Positions 7,018 through 13,506 of a stretch of 13,506 nt of DNA are shown here, piece by piece. The stretch comes from Candidatus Fermentithermobacillaceae bacterium UBA3907. GTDB lineage: Bacteria; Bacillota; Sulfobacillia; Fermentithermobacillales; Fermentithermobacillaceae. Below the pieces are notes generated by a model. That model was not told the origin of the DNA. It ran no database searches and saw only the letters and a list, made by a program, of their open reading frames with translations. How positions within the stretch are numbered: position 1 is the first letter of the stretch; each line of letters starts with the position of its first letter. The translations under genes and the position numbers were made by a program. The stretch is from the NCBI GenBank assembly GCA_002391545.1, contig DGFF01000094.1:1-13506 (forward strand). Reading direction: 5' to 3'.

Positions 7018-7902
7018 TCACACTTTCAGGTGTCTCCTAACCGAAATCACTGACCCTGCTACTCCAACTACAATTCCTGTAATAGCCATGATACCAAACA
7101 TGCGTAACTTGGACTCGGCATCTAACGCAAACATAGGCATAAACGGAATAACCTCATAAATCTTTTCAAAAAGCCAATTGTATATCCCTACTGCAAACAC
7201 GGCCCCCAAGATGCTCCCAACTATGCCCATAACCATTCCTTCAAGGATAAAAGGACCTACAATAAAACCATCGGTAGCACCGACCAGCTTCATTACCCCA
7301 ATTTCATGGCGCTTAGAGTCAATTGTCAGCCTAATGGAATTTCCTATCACCATGACCGAAACCGCTCCTACTGCAACCATACCGCCCAGGGATATATACT
7401 GAACAGCCTTGCCGATTGACATCATTCGTCTCGAAACTTCCTCTTGATAAATGACATCGTCTATAATATCCATAGTCTGAATTTCTTCTACGACTTTATC
7501 TATGTACTCTACGCTACTTGTTTTCACCCTTATGCTTGCAGGCAAAGGGTTTTCGTCTTCCAACGACTCCAGCACAGATGCTTTGTCTTTAAACATAACT
7601 TTCAGCTCTTCGAGAGCGTCTTCTTTACTCACATATTTTACTGTACTAACCCCTGGTATTTTCTGCACCTGATCAACGGCTGTAGCAATCTGGTTAGCGG
7701 TCGCGTCTTTTATGATGTAAGCCTGGATCTCCATTTGCTCCTCGGCCATAGTGTAAATGTATCCCAGGTTTATGCTAACCAAAAAACTTATGCCGAGCAG
7801 AAACAAGGCAAAACCAGTTGTAAGCGACGAAAGAAACGATGAAAGTTTGTTGCGCCAAAGACTTCTGAAAGCCTCAGAAAACACATATCCTATAAATCTC
7901 AA
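7018..7902 (-). CDS. ftsX: cell division ABC permease FtsX
   Basis: FtsX is the membrane half of FtsEX, which uses ATP to switch on wall hydrolases at the division site or along the cell cylinder. The 294-residue length is normal. TM1 lies at about residues 24-46, preceded by the FtsX-type start AFRSLWRNKLSSFLS. An outer loop (about 50-165) contains VSKEDALEELKVMF and NPLPASI, and three TM segments follow, with KRHEIGVMKLVGAT at the inner face. The start is TTG and overlaps the ftsE stop in TTGA, so the two are translationally coupled; GAGGGG about 10 nt upstream is a modest ribosome-binding site. The M23 gene follows after 15-20 bp and is its likely target. Confidence 0.95.
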   Translation of the reverse strand: MRFIGYVFSEAFRSLWRNKLSSFLSSLTTGFALFLLGISFLVSINLGYIYTMAEEQMEIQAYIIKDATANQIATAVDQVQKIPGVSTVKYVSKEDALEELKVMFKDKASVLESLEDENPLPASIRVKTSSVEYIDKVVEEIQTMDIIDDVIYQEEVSRRMMSIGKAVQYISLGGMVAVGAVSVMVIGNSIRLTIDSKRHEIGVMKLVGATDGFIVGPFILEGMVMGIVGSILGAVFAVGIYNWLFEKIYEVIPFMPMFALDAESKLRMFGIMAITGIVVGVAGSVISVRRHLKV

Positions 7903-8579
7903 GAACTATACGCCCCTCTTCTCTCATCACGTACAACTGTGCCGTTTCTAAGTTCGATTACTCTCTTCTTAAAGAGATTGACCATTTCCTGTGCATGAGT
8001 CGCTACAACAACTGTCGTACCATACATATTGGCACGCTCGAGAAGGCTGAAAATCTCTAAAGATGTCTTGGGATCCAAGTTACCGGAAGGCTCGTCTGCC
8101 AGCAAAATATCAGGGTTTCGCGCCAAGGCCCTTGCGATAGCAATCCTTTGCTGTTCCCCTCCAGATAATTCGTTGGGAAACGCGTCTCTCCTATCCTTTA
8201 GCCCCACAAGTGTCAAAACCTGGCTGACCCTTTTTCTAATCTCCCGGTTTGGCGTACCTGTAACCTCCAATGCGAAAGACACATTTTCCCACACTGTCTT
8301 TTCTTCCAGCAGCTTAAAATCCTGAAACACCACACCAATTCGTCGTCTGAGATAAGGAACCTCCCTACGACGCAACTTAGCTAGATCCTTACCTAGAACC
8401 ACAACTTGTCCCTTGGAAGGCACTTCTTCTCTGTATAAAAGCTTAATAAGAGTAGATTTACCTGCCCCACTAGGACCTACAATGAACACAAATTCACCTT
8501 TATCTATCTCAAGGTTTACCGACTCTAAAGCTTTGACGGTGCCACCATAATCTTTGGATACGTTTCTCAGATTAATCAA
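7899..8579 (-). CDS. ftsE: cell division ATP-binding protein FtsE
   Basis: The cytoplasmic ATPase of FtsEX. All ABC motifs are intact, counting from the TTG start: Walker A GPSGAGKS at about 35-42, Q-loop Q86 in VFQDFK, signature LSGGEQQR at 138-145, Walker B ILLADEP at 158-164 and the H-loop at H195. I chose the TTG at 8579, which gives MINLRNVSKDYG, the usual FtsE N-terminus; AGGTGA lies 5 nt ahead. The GTG at 8588 would add three residues but sits inside that Shine-Dalgarno. The C-terminus overlaps the ftsX start by 4 bp. The 110-bp gap to the transketolase gene upstream shows no convincing promoter or terminator, so read-through from the transketolase genes is likely. Confidence 0.95.
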   Translation of the reverse strand: MINLRNVSKDYGGTVKALESVNLEIDKGEFVFIVGPSGAGKSTLIKLLYREEVPSKGQVVVLGKDLAKLRRREVPYLRRRIGVVFQDFKLLEEKTVWENVSFALEVTGTPNREIRKRVSQVLTLVGLKDRRDAFPNELSGGEQQRIAIARALARNPDILLADEPSGNLDPKTSLEIFSLLERANMYGTTVVVATHAQEMVNLFKKRVIELRNGTVVRDERRGAYSS

Positions 8580-8689
8580 CAAACTCACCTACCGCAGCAC
8601 TCGGGAAAAAACCTCGTTGTGCTTGTACATTACTATTCGACACAATTTGTGGGTATCCTGTTTCAAAAAACCCTTATTTTCTAACATTA

Positions 8690-9715
8690 TTAAAAAAATT
8701 GCCACCAGGTTTCTAAAAAATCCCTTGCTTGTTGGCAAAAATTGCTGGATGTAAGACCGTACGCTTCCATGAGTTCTTCAGCCGAGCCCGACTGACCAAA
8801 CTGGTCTTCAATGCCTAGGCGTATGACTGGGATAGGGTGGGTTTTTGATACCGTTTCACACACTGCGCTACCTAATCCCCCAATAATACTATGCTCCTCG
8901 CAGGTTATAATAACCCGGCTGTTACGAGCTGCCGTAGCCAGCAAATCTTCGTCAATAGGTTTCACGCTAGCCATATCTATAACCAGACAAGATATTCCCT
9001 CGGCTTCCAATATTTCTGCTGCCTCCATTGCAGGCTGGACCGTGACACCACAAGCTACAAAGCAAACGGCAAAAGGCGCTTCTTCTGGATTGGAGTGCTG
9101 TCTATCTTCGATGAGATCATCTAAACCTCGCCCATCTAATTGAGGCCACAATACCAATCCTTTACCGATCTCAAAATCGTCATGAGCCCTAAGAATCTTG
9201 GGCACTTTTGCCCTACCCAACCTTATATACACTGGTCCATGGTAACGAGCAGCCGCCCTTACAGCCAAACGCGTTTCCGTAGCATCGCATGGGACGATAA
9301 CTACCATACCCGGAATCACCCGCATAAGAGCAATATCTTCAAGAGCCTGGTGGGAAGCACCATCTGGACCTACAGTAATGCCCCCATGTGAAGCAACGAT
9401 TTTAACATTAAAACCGGGATAAGCGATGGATTGACGAACTTGGTCGTATGCCCTGCCGCTGGCAAATACAGCAAACGTAGATGCAAAGGGGATTTTACCT
9501 GATCTGGCAAGTCCTGCGGCTATGCCCATCATGTCAGCTTCTGCGATTCCTACGTTGAAAAATCTATCTGGAAACGCCTCAGCGAAAAGCGATGTCTTTG
9601 TTGAAGAAGATAAATCTGCATCTAACACCACAACATCAGGATTTTCCTTGCCCAATTCAACCAAAGTTTCGCCATAGGAATCCCTCGTTGCCTTCATTTC
9701 AGATGCTTCAAACAT
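8690..9715 (-). CDS. transketolase, C-terminal subunit (split enzyme)
   Basis: The second half of transketolase, which moves two-carbon units between sugar phosphates in the pentose-phosphate pathway. It holds the pyrimidine-binding domain of the thiamine diphosphate site, with the catalytic glutamate in FNVGIAEADMMGIAAG (E59), SHGGITVGPDGASHQALEDIAL at about 109-130, and the C-terminal regulatory-type domain (about 215-341) with CEEHSIIGGLG and DQFGQSGS. At 341 residues it is longer than the usual 305-315. The extra length comes mainly from a hydrophilic insert of about 25 residues at 190-214, between the two domains. The ATG start has AGGGTGA upstream. It follows the N-half by 51 bp and must assemble with it, because the active site is shared. 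Confidence 0.95.
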   Translation of the reverse strand: MFEASEMKATRDSYGETLVELGKENPDVVVLDADLSSSTKTSLFAEAFPDRFFNVGIAEADMMGIAAGLARSGKIPFASTFAVFASGRAYDQVRQSIAYPGFNVKIVASHGGITVGPDGASHQALEDIALMRVIPGMVVIVPCDATETRLAVRAAARYHGPVYIRLGRAKVPKILRAHDDFEIGKGLVLWPQLDGRGLDDLIEDRQHSNPEEAPFAVCFVACGVTVQPAMEAAEILEAEGISCLVIDMASVKPIDEDLLATAARNSRVIITCEEHSIIGGLGSAVCETVSKTHPIPVIRLGIEDQFGQSGSAEELMEAYGLTSSNFCQQARDFLETWWQFF

Positions 9716-9766
9716 TTCCCTTCACCCTTTTTTGATGGCAATTCTGCCCAAAATTATAGGATAACT

Positions 9767-10621
9767 CTAAACCTCAAGCATTTTCAATTCACGTATAGCT
9801 TGTTCTGCCTGTTCAGGAGTGGGAGCTTTACCGTGCCACTCTTTTTTATTCTCCATGAAACTCACGCCCTTGCCTTTGACCGTCTCGGCAATCACTACCG
9901 AAGGACGTCCTTTGACTGCGCTTGCCTCTTGGAAAACCTTCAGCAGTTGGCAAGGATCATGACCGTCTACACATAAAACGTGCCAGCCAAAGGCTTTGAA
10001 TTTCTCTGCGATTGGCTCAGGGTTCATAACATCTTCAATTCTGCCATCTATTTGCAGATGGTTATTATCTATTATAGCAGTGAGATTGTCCAGTTTGTAA
10101 TGGCTTGCAGCCATAGCAGCCTCCCAAACCTGGCCCTCCTGGCATTCGCCATCTCCCAAAAGCACCCAAACTCTGTACTGTTTCTTATCCAATTTACCGG
10201 CAATGCCCATGCCTACCCCCATAGACAGCCCTTGGCCCAAAGAACCGGTCGAAACCTCCACCCCTGGCACTTGACGGCAATCTGGGTGCCCTTGTAAAGG
10301 AGAACCAAACTGCCTCAAGGTGGGCAGAATATCTTTCGAGAAAAACCCCCGTTCTGCCAAAGCGGCGTACAGCGCTGGAGCAGCATGCCCTTTAGACAAA
10401 ATAAACCTGTCTCTATCAGGCCATAACGGCTCTTCAGGCTTTACGTTTAGCACGCCGCCAAAGTACAAAGTGCTTATTATATCGGCACAAGATAAAGACC
10501 CGCCAGGATGTCCTGAGCCGGCCTTACACGTCATCTCTATAATATGAATCCTTATATCCCTAGCTGTTTCCTTTATTCTTTGAATTGTGCATTCCACGCT
10601 CTCTTTCGCAGAGTCCTCCAT
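9767..10621 (-). CDS. transketolase, N-terminal subunit (split enzyme)
   Basis: The pyrophosphate-binding half of split transketolase, 284 residues from the start chosen here. It shows AGSGHPGGSLSCADI (H38), SKGHAAPALY (H79), STGSLGQGLSMGVGMG, and the thiamine diphosphate/Mg motif beginning GDGECQEGQVWEA (157-169) and ending IIDNN (N186, N187). TVKGKGVSFMEN and WHGKAP close the domain. The open frame extends to 10687, but that would run 128 bp into wecG. The ATG at 10621 has GGAGGG 7 nt upstream and gives the normal family N-terminus, so I prefer it. Even so, it overlaps the wecG 3' end by 62 bp in another frame. Confidence 0.94.
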   Translation of the reverse strand: MEDSAKESVECTIQRIKETARDIRIHIIEMTCKAGSGHPGGSLSCADIISTLYFGGVLNVKPEEPLWPDRDRFILSKGHAAPALYAALAERGFFSKDILPTLRQFGSPLQGHPDCRQVPGVEVSTGSLGQGLSMGVGMGIAGKLDKKQYRVWVLLGDGECQEGQVWEAAMAASHYKLDNLTAIIDNNHLQIDGRIEDVMNPEPIAEKFKAFGWHVLCVDGHDPCQLLKVFQEASAVKGRPSVVIAETVKGKGVSFMENKKEWHGKAPTPEQAEQAIRELKMLEV

Positions 10622-11372
10622 CCTCAATCCCTCCGTCTCCTGAACTTGTTTTATCTTTAGAACCAGTTGCAAGAACCTTGGCCGCAAACTGAAGTAGCAC
10701 CATATCCTGCTTTATCCTACTCGGTTCCAAAATTAACCTGTACAGCCACTCCAAACCCATCTTCTGAATATACTCAGGAGCTCTTTTCTTGTCACCTGCC
10801 AGAACATCCAAAACCCCACCAAGCCCTATACCCACCTTAGCTCCTAGCTCATGCCTGTATTTCCATATAAATTTTTCCTGCTTCGGCGAACCCATGGCGC
10901 AAAACAGGATATCTGATTGCGAATCTCTAATGGTTTTCACCACTTGGTGCTCCTCGTCTAGGCTGAAGTAACCATGGCAGACGCCTGTTATCCTAGCTCC
11001 TGGAAACATCTGCTTAGCATTTTCAGCAGCTCTTACTCCTACTCCTTCTTTCCCGCCCAAAAAAAATATTTTCGGCGACGGTTCCTGTCCGAGCAACCCA
11101 TAAGCCAGTTCTACACCAGTTACCCTTTCAGGTAAGTCTAAACCCTTCTTACGCGCTGCCCATATAATCCCAACACCATCTGGAACGATCAGATCTGCCC
11201 GTTTGAGTATATCCATAAACTCAGGATCCTTCTGAGCAGTCATAACCATGACCGGGTTGGCTGTAATGACAAGCCTCGTACGACCACTCTCCTGATTCAT
11301 CATCCAATCTATGGTCTCTAACGCTCCTTGGAGAGTCACCGGATAAAACTCAACACCCAGAATATCCACCAA
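10560..11372 (-). CDS. WecG/TagA/CpsF family glycosyltransferase
   Basis: This family adds the second sugar (N-acetylmannosamine or a related residue) to undecaprenyl-PP-GlcNAc, the linkage-unit step of teichoic-acid-like wall polymers, at the inner membrane face. Visible motifs are ITANPVMVMTA, VPDGVGIIWAAR, RVTGVEL, CAMGSPKQEKF and GVLDVLAGDKKRAPE, then the C-terminal membrane-binding element WLYRLILEPSR. The TTG start at 11372 has AGGTGAGG about 6-8 nt upstream, gives MVDILGVEF, and puts the key Thr and Asp at 37 and 65, the numbers I recall for Thermoanaerobacter italicus TagA. The GTG at 11384 is the alternative but lies inside the Shine-Dalgarno. The protein ends in a polar tail of about 35 residues after the normal family end; this tail overlaps the transketolase start. 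It is divergent from csaB. Confidence 0.93.
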   Translation of the reverse strand: MVDILGVEFYPVTLQGALETIDWMMNQESGRTRLVITANPVMVMTAQKDPEFMDILKRADLIVPDGVGIIWAARKKGLDLPERVTGVELAYGLLGQEPSPKIFFLGGKEGVGVRAAENAKQMFPGARITGVCHGYFSLDEEHQVVKTIRDSQSDILFCAMGSPKQEKFIWKYRHELGAKVGIGLGGVLDVLAGDKKRAPEYIQKMGLEWLYRLILEPSRIKQDMVLLQFAAKVLATGSKDKTSSGDGGIEDGGLCERERGMHNSKNKGNS

Positions 11373-11456
11373 CTCTAGCCTCACCTCGCTTTTTTAGTTT
11401 ACCATGGGGACGGTTCTCGTGCTTCCTTAAGAGCATCTTTTTTGTTATGATTCAAA

Positions 11457-11485
11457 AAGACTTGATTTTCGTCTAGAGTTATAAT
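11457..11485 (+). promoter_or_regulatory. candidate promoter of csaB
   Basis: A perfect -10 TATAAT (11480-11485) lies 17 bp after AAGACT (11457-11462), a poor -35 that keeps the GAC core. A start near 11492 would leave a leader of about 40 nt. On the other strand the best wecG promoter is weaker still: TTGAAT, 17 bp, TCTTAA. The region is AT-rich and holds nothing else firm. Confidence 0.4.
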
Positions 11486-11531
11486 TAGCCACCCAGATAC
11501 AGGAGCTCATGAGAAAACGAGGTGTCTAAGA

Positions 11532-12632
11532 GTGGGGAACGTTCTCCTTTCCGGGTATTACGGTTTTGGGAATATAGGAGATGAAGCCATTCTGACTTCT
11601 ACTATAAATGCGCTCAGAAAGGCAAGGCCCGACTTAAATCTGATCGTCCTTTCCCAGCATCCTGACGAAACCAGCCATACTTATAACGTTGAATCCTATC
11701 ACAGGATGTCAATTACAGAAGTGACTACGGCCATGAAAAAATCTGACTTGGTGATCTTCGGCGGCGGTAGTCTCCTTCAAGACGCAACTTCTTTCCGGTC
11801 CCTTTTGTATTACCTGTCCATAATAAACCTTGCCCATATATACAAAAAACCGGTAATCGTGTACGCCAATGGCATAGGACCCATACGGTCGCGACTAGGG
11901 AGAGTCCTTACCAAACGGGCCCTGGAAACTGTAGAAGCCATAACTGTAAGAGACGCAGAATCTCGTGATGAACTCATTGAAATGGGAGTAACCAAAGATA
12001 TAGAGGTGACTGCAGATCCTGCTTTTCTCCTTGAGCCCTCACCTGATTACGTAGTAGACGAGATTCTCCAGTCTCACGGATTAGACAGTAAAACAGACAT
12101 CGTCTGGATCGCTTTGCGGGACATAAACGCTCCAGACTGGTTTCATGGGCAAATCAAAACTCTCATCTCGACCCTGAGGGAACAGGGATTATCCCCTTGT
12201 TTCCTTGCCATGCAAAGCAAGGACCTGAAATTAACTAACGCTTTGAACCAAGAACTCGCAGAAATGGATCAGGACCCTCTACCTGTCATTTCTAACATCT
12301 CGCCTGAAGAAACCCTGGGGATTCTGGAATTAGGTCAGTTTTGCCTTGGCATGCGATTACATACTTTAATACTATCAGCAAAAGCTGGCATCCCGTTTAT
12401 GGGAGTATACATAGACCCGAAAATCGGAGCATTCTGCAGATCGACTGGTTTGCCCCAATTACCCTACCCACAAAAAGAGCCCAATTTCGACCTTGTGGAA
12501 GAATTCTCGGCCTTAATGGAAAATGCAGATACGTATAAAAATATCCTTAACGAAAAACTTTCGATCCTCTCCTCCCTTGCCCAGCAAAACATCGACATCG
12601 TTCTATCTCATTTAGATAAGGTTTGCCCTTAG
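11532..12632 (+). CDS. csaB: polysaccharide pyruvyl transferase CsaB
   Basis: CsaB adds a pyruvate ketal to a secondary cell-wall polysaccharide, the mark recognised by SLH domains that hold S-layer proteins. The 366-residue length is ordinary. It opens with the family block GYYGFGNIGDEAILTS (about 8-23) and contains VIFGGGSLLQD (about 74-84), YANGIGPIRSRLG, the ADPAFLLEP segment (about 160-168) and the conserved late block GMRLHTLILSAKAGIPFMG. The start is GTG with GAGGTG 7 nt upstream. It is divergent from wecG; as I recall, csaB and WecG/TagA genes are often paired in Bacillota, which suits a shared wall-polymer job. It predicts SLH-type S-layer proteins elsewhere in the genome. The 3' end meets the small secreted-protein gene tail to tail, 2 bp apart. 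Confidence 0.93.
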   Translation: MGNVLLSGYYGFGNIGDEAILTSTINALRKARPDLNLIVLSQHPDETSHTYNVESYHRMSITEVTTAMKKSDLVIFGGGSLLQDATSFRSLLYYLSIINLAHIYKKPVIVYANGIGPIRSRLGRVLTKRALETVEAITVRDAESRDELIEMGVTKDIEVTADPAFLLEPSPDYVVDEILQSHGLDSKTDIVWIALRDINAPDWFHGQIKTLISTLREQGLSPCFLAMQSKDLKLTNALNQELAEMDQDPLPVISNISPEETLGILELGQFCLGMRLHTLILSAKAGIPFMGVYIDPKIGAFCRSTGLPQLPYPQKEPNFDLVEEFSALMENADTYKNILNEKLSILSSLAQQNIDIVLSHLDKVCP

Positions 12633-12634
12633 CG

Positions 12635-13054
12635 CTACTTCACGTCAAACTTACCGCGCACCATCACCACAACTTTAGAAGTCGCTTTTATACCTCTACC
12701 GTCATCTCTTGGAACCAAAAGCAAATGATTGGTCGGAACGTTAGCACCTTTAGTAAGATCAACCCCCTCAGTACAATCGCACAAACCGCCAAGTTCCGAA
12801 TCTATGACAGTAGCCGTTCCCGCCCTAAGTATGATTTCGGTTCCAGAGTATCCGATCAAACTTTGTCCAGGGGAAACCTCTACCACTTTCATAGCCAATA
12901 CAGAATCCACGTACGCCCGAGATACCAAGGGATCCTCTTCGCTTCCAGGCAACGGCGCGTTACCAGCAAACGCCAAACCTCTACCAAACCAACCTACCAA
13001 AAACGCTCCTAAGCCCGCTAACAAAACTACGTATGCAGCATGTTTTCTTGACAT
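12635..13054 (-). CDS. small secreted or anchored protein of unknown function
   Basis: A 139-residue protein I cannot assign to a named family. An N-terminal hydrophobic segment (about residues 7-30) ends in LAFA-GN, so it is a signal peptide or anchor. A short linker carries DPLVSRAYVDS. The rest (about 57-139) looks like a compact beta domain: VVEVSPGQSLIGYSGTEI, then LRAGTATVID, LCDCTEG, NHLLLVPRDDGRGIKA and VVVMVRGKF. I recall similar proteins as conserved hypotheticals in Bacillota. I chose the ATG at 13054 because GGTAGG lies just upstream and it places the signal peptide normally. The ATG at 13087 would add 11 polar residues and overlaps the prfB stop as ATGA. It probably shares a transcript with prfB. 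Confidence 0.75.
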   Translation of the reverse strand: MSRKHAAYVVLLAGLGAFLVGWFGRGLAFAGNAPLPGSEEDPLVSRAYVDSVLAMKVVEVSPGQSLIGYSGTEIILRAGTATVIDSELGGLCDCTEGVDLTKGANVPTNHLLLVPRDDGRGIKATSKVVVMVRGKFDVK

Positions 13055-13083
13055 ATGAAACCTACCCCCATGAATTTGACTTA

Positions 13084-13506
13084 TCATTCAGATACTGCCT
13101 GCTGAGCATCTTGCTGTAACTTAGCGTATATAAAATCGTCTATATCCCCATCCATCACCCGTTCTACACTGCTCACTTCAAGACCTGTACGATGGTCCTT
13201 AACTAAAGTGTACGGCTGGAAGACATACGACCTGATTTGACTACCCCAAGTAATCTCTTTCTGAGGACCTCTAAGATTTTCAATTTCCTTTAATCTCTCT
13301 TCTTCCTTAAGCGCCAACAATTTGGCTTTCAAAACCCTCATGGCCACAAGTTTATTGGCATGCTGAGAACGCTCGTTTTGACACGTAACAACTATCCCTG
13401 TAGGTATGTGGGTAATTCTTACCGCCGAATCTGTCTTGTTAACGTGCTGACCTCCTGCGCCCGAGGCTCTGAACGTATCAATTCTGATTTCATCAGGGCT
13501 AATTTC
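13084..13506 (-). CDS. prfB: peptide chain release factor 2, C-terminal part (cut by window edge)
   Basis: RF2 reads UGA and UAA stop codons and triggers release of the finished peptide on the ribosome. The 140 C-terminal residues are in frame from the window edge to the TGA stop. The catalytic loop SGAGGQHVNKTDSAVR (about 15-30 of this fragment, GGQ at 18-20) is followed by THIPTGIVVTCQNERSQHANK. WGSQIRSYVFQPYTLVKDHRTG near the end is the RF2 version rather than RF1. The SPF stop-reading motif and the family's 5' programmed frameshift site lie outside the window. It is followed by the small secreted-protein gene. Confidence 0.96.
   Translation of the reverse strand, partial: EISPDEIRIDTFRASGAGGQHVNKTDSAVRITHIPTGIVVTCQNERSQHANKLVAMRVLKAKLLALKEEERLKEIENLRGPQKEITWGSQIRSYVFQPYTLVKDHRTGLEVSSVERVMDGDIDDFIYAKLQQDAQQAVSE

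Noticed and set aside
8589..8689. Possible ftsE promoter (TTGAAA with TCGAAT)
   Set aside because: The spacing is 20 bp and the -10 is poor; no better pair is found on that strand.
9753..9758. Perfect minus-strand TATAAT in the gap between the transketolase halves
   Set aside because: No acceptable -35 at 16-18 bp; the gap is short and the two genes make one enzyme, so an internal promoter is not needed.
10622..10687. Upstream extension of the transketolase N-subunit to 10687
   Set aside because: It adds 22 residues absent from the family and lengthens the overlap with wecG, while the ATG at 10621 has a strong Shine-Dalgarno.
11420..11446. TGCTT/GAGCA hairpin followed by a run of six T on the plus strand, terminator-like
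   Set aside because: The stem is only 5 bp with a G-T pair, and no plus-strand gene ends before it; the previous rightward gene stops at 5819.
12623..13012. Plus-strand open frame of 129 codons after csaB
   Set aside because: It is antisense to the small secreted-protein gene, whose signal peptide and patterned domain make it the real gene; the composition of the plus-strand frame (many R, S, T, Q) looks non-coding.

Overview
The window looks like a chromosomal segment of an anaerobic Bacillota (Clostridia-like or Limnochordia-like) bacterium. The reasons are the gene order ftsE-ftsX-M23 hydrolase-S41 protease-PDZ membrane protein-uvrB, which I recall from Gram-positive anaerobes; a transketolase split into two genes; csaB and a WecG/TagA enzyme, which build secondary cell-wall polymers; strong purine-rich Shine-Dalgarno sites; and heavy use of TTG starts. 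The species is an inference. No IS element, tRNA, rRNA or CRISPR array is visible. Coding density is very high: the largest gaps are about 240 bp (2938-3178) and 159 bp (11373-11531), and both hold regulatory sequence, so no stretch over 300 bases lacks a gene.

Layout from left to right: (1) the 5' part of uvrB on the minus strand, with its own sigma-A-type promoter and a possible SOS box; (2) a minus-strand pair, the S41 protease gene ctpA followed by a multi-TM PDZ protein; (3) a divergent intergenic region with two opposed promoters and three small repeat structures in the leader of the rightward transcript; (4) a plus-strand pair of FtsX/MacB-type ABC permeases with no ATPase beside them, the second ending in a CxxCxxC tail; (5) a long minus-strand run read in the order wecG/tagA, transketolase N-half, transketolase C-half, ftsE, ftsX and a coiled-coil M23 endopeptidase; (6) plus-strand csaB, divergent from wecG; (7) minus-strand prfB (RF2, 3' part) followed by a small secreted protein, convergent with csaB and 2 bp from it.

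Most of the window serves the cell envelope. FtsE and FtsX should form the ATP-driven membrane complex that switches on the coiled-coil M23 hydrolase. CtpA and the PDZ protein belong to the same neighbourhood and may tune such hydrolases. WecG/TagA and CsaB act on teichoic-acid-like or pyruvylated wall polymers. The split transketolase (pentose-phosphate pathway) sits between wecG and ftsE, and its first gene starts inside the end of wecG. UvrB (repair) and RF2 (translation) flank the segment.

The part least explained by known systems is the permease pair at 3179-5819. It interrupts the envelope cluster in the opposite orientation, has its own promoter, an inverted repeat at the predicted transcription start and a hairpin that covers the ribosome-binding site, and it encodes a cytoplasmic cysteine cluster at the very C-terminus.
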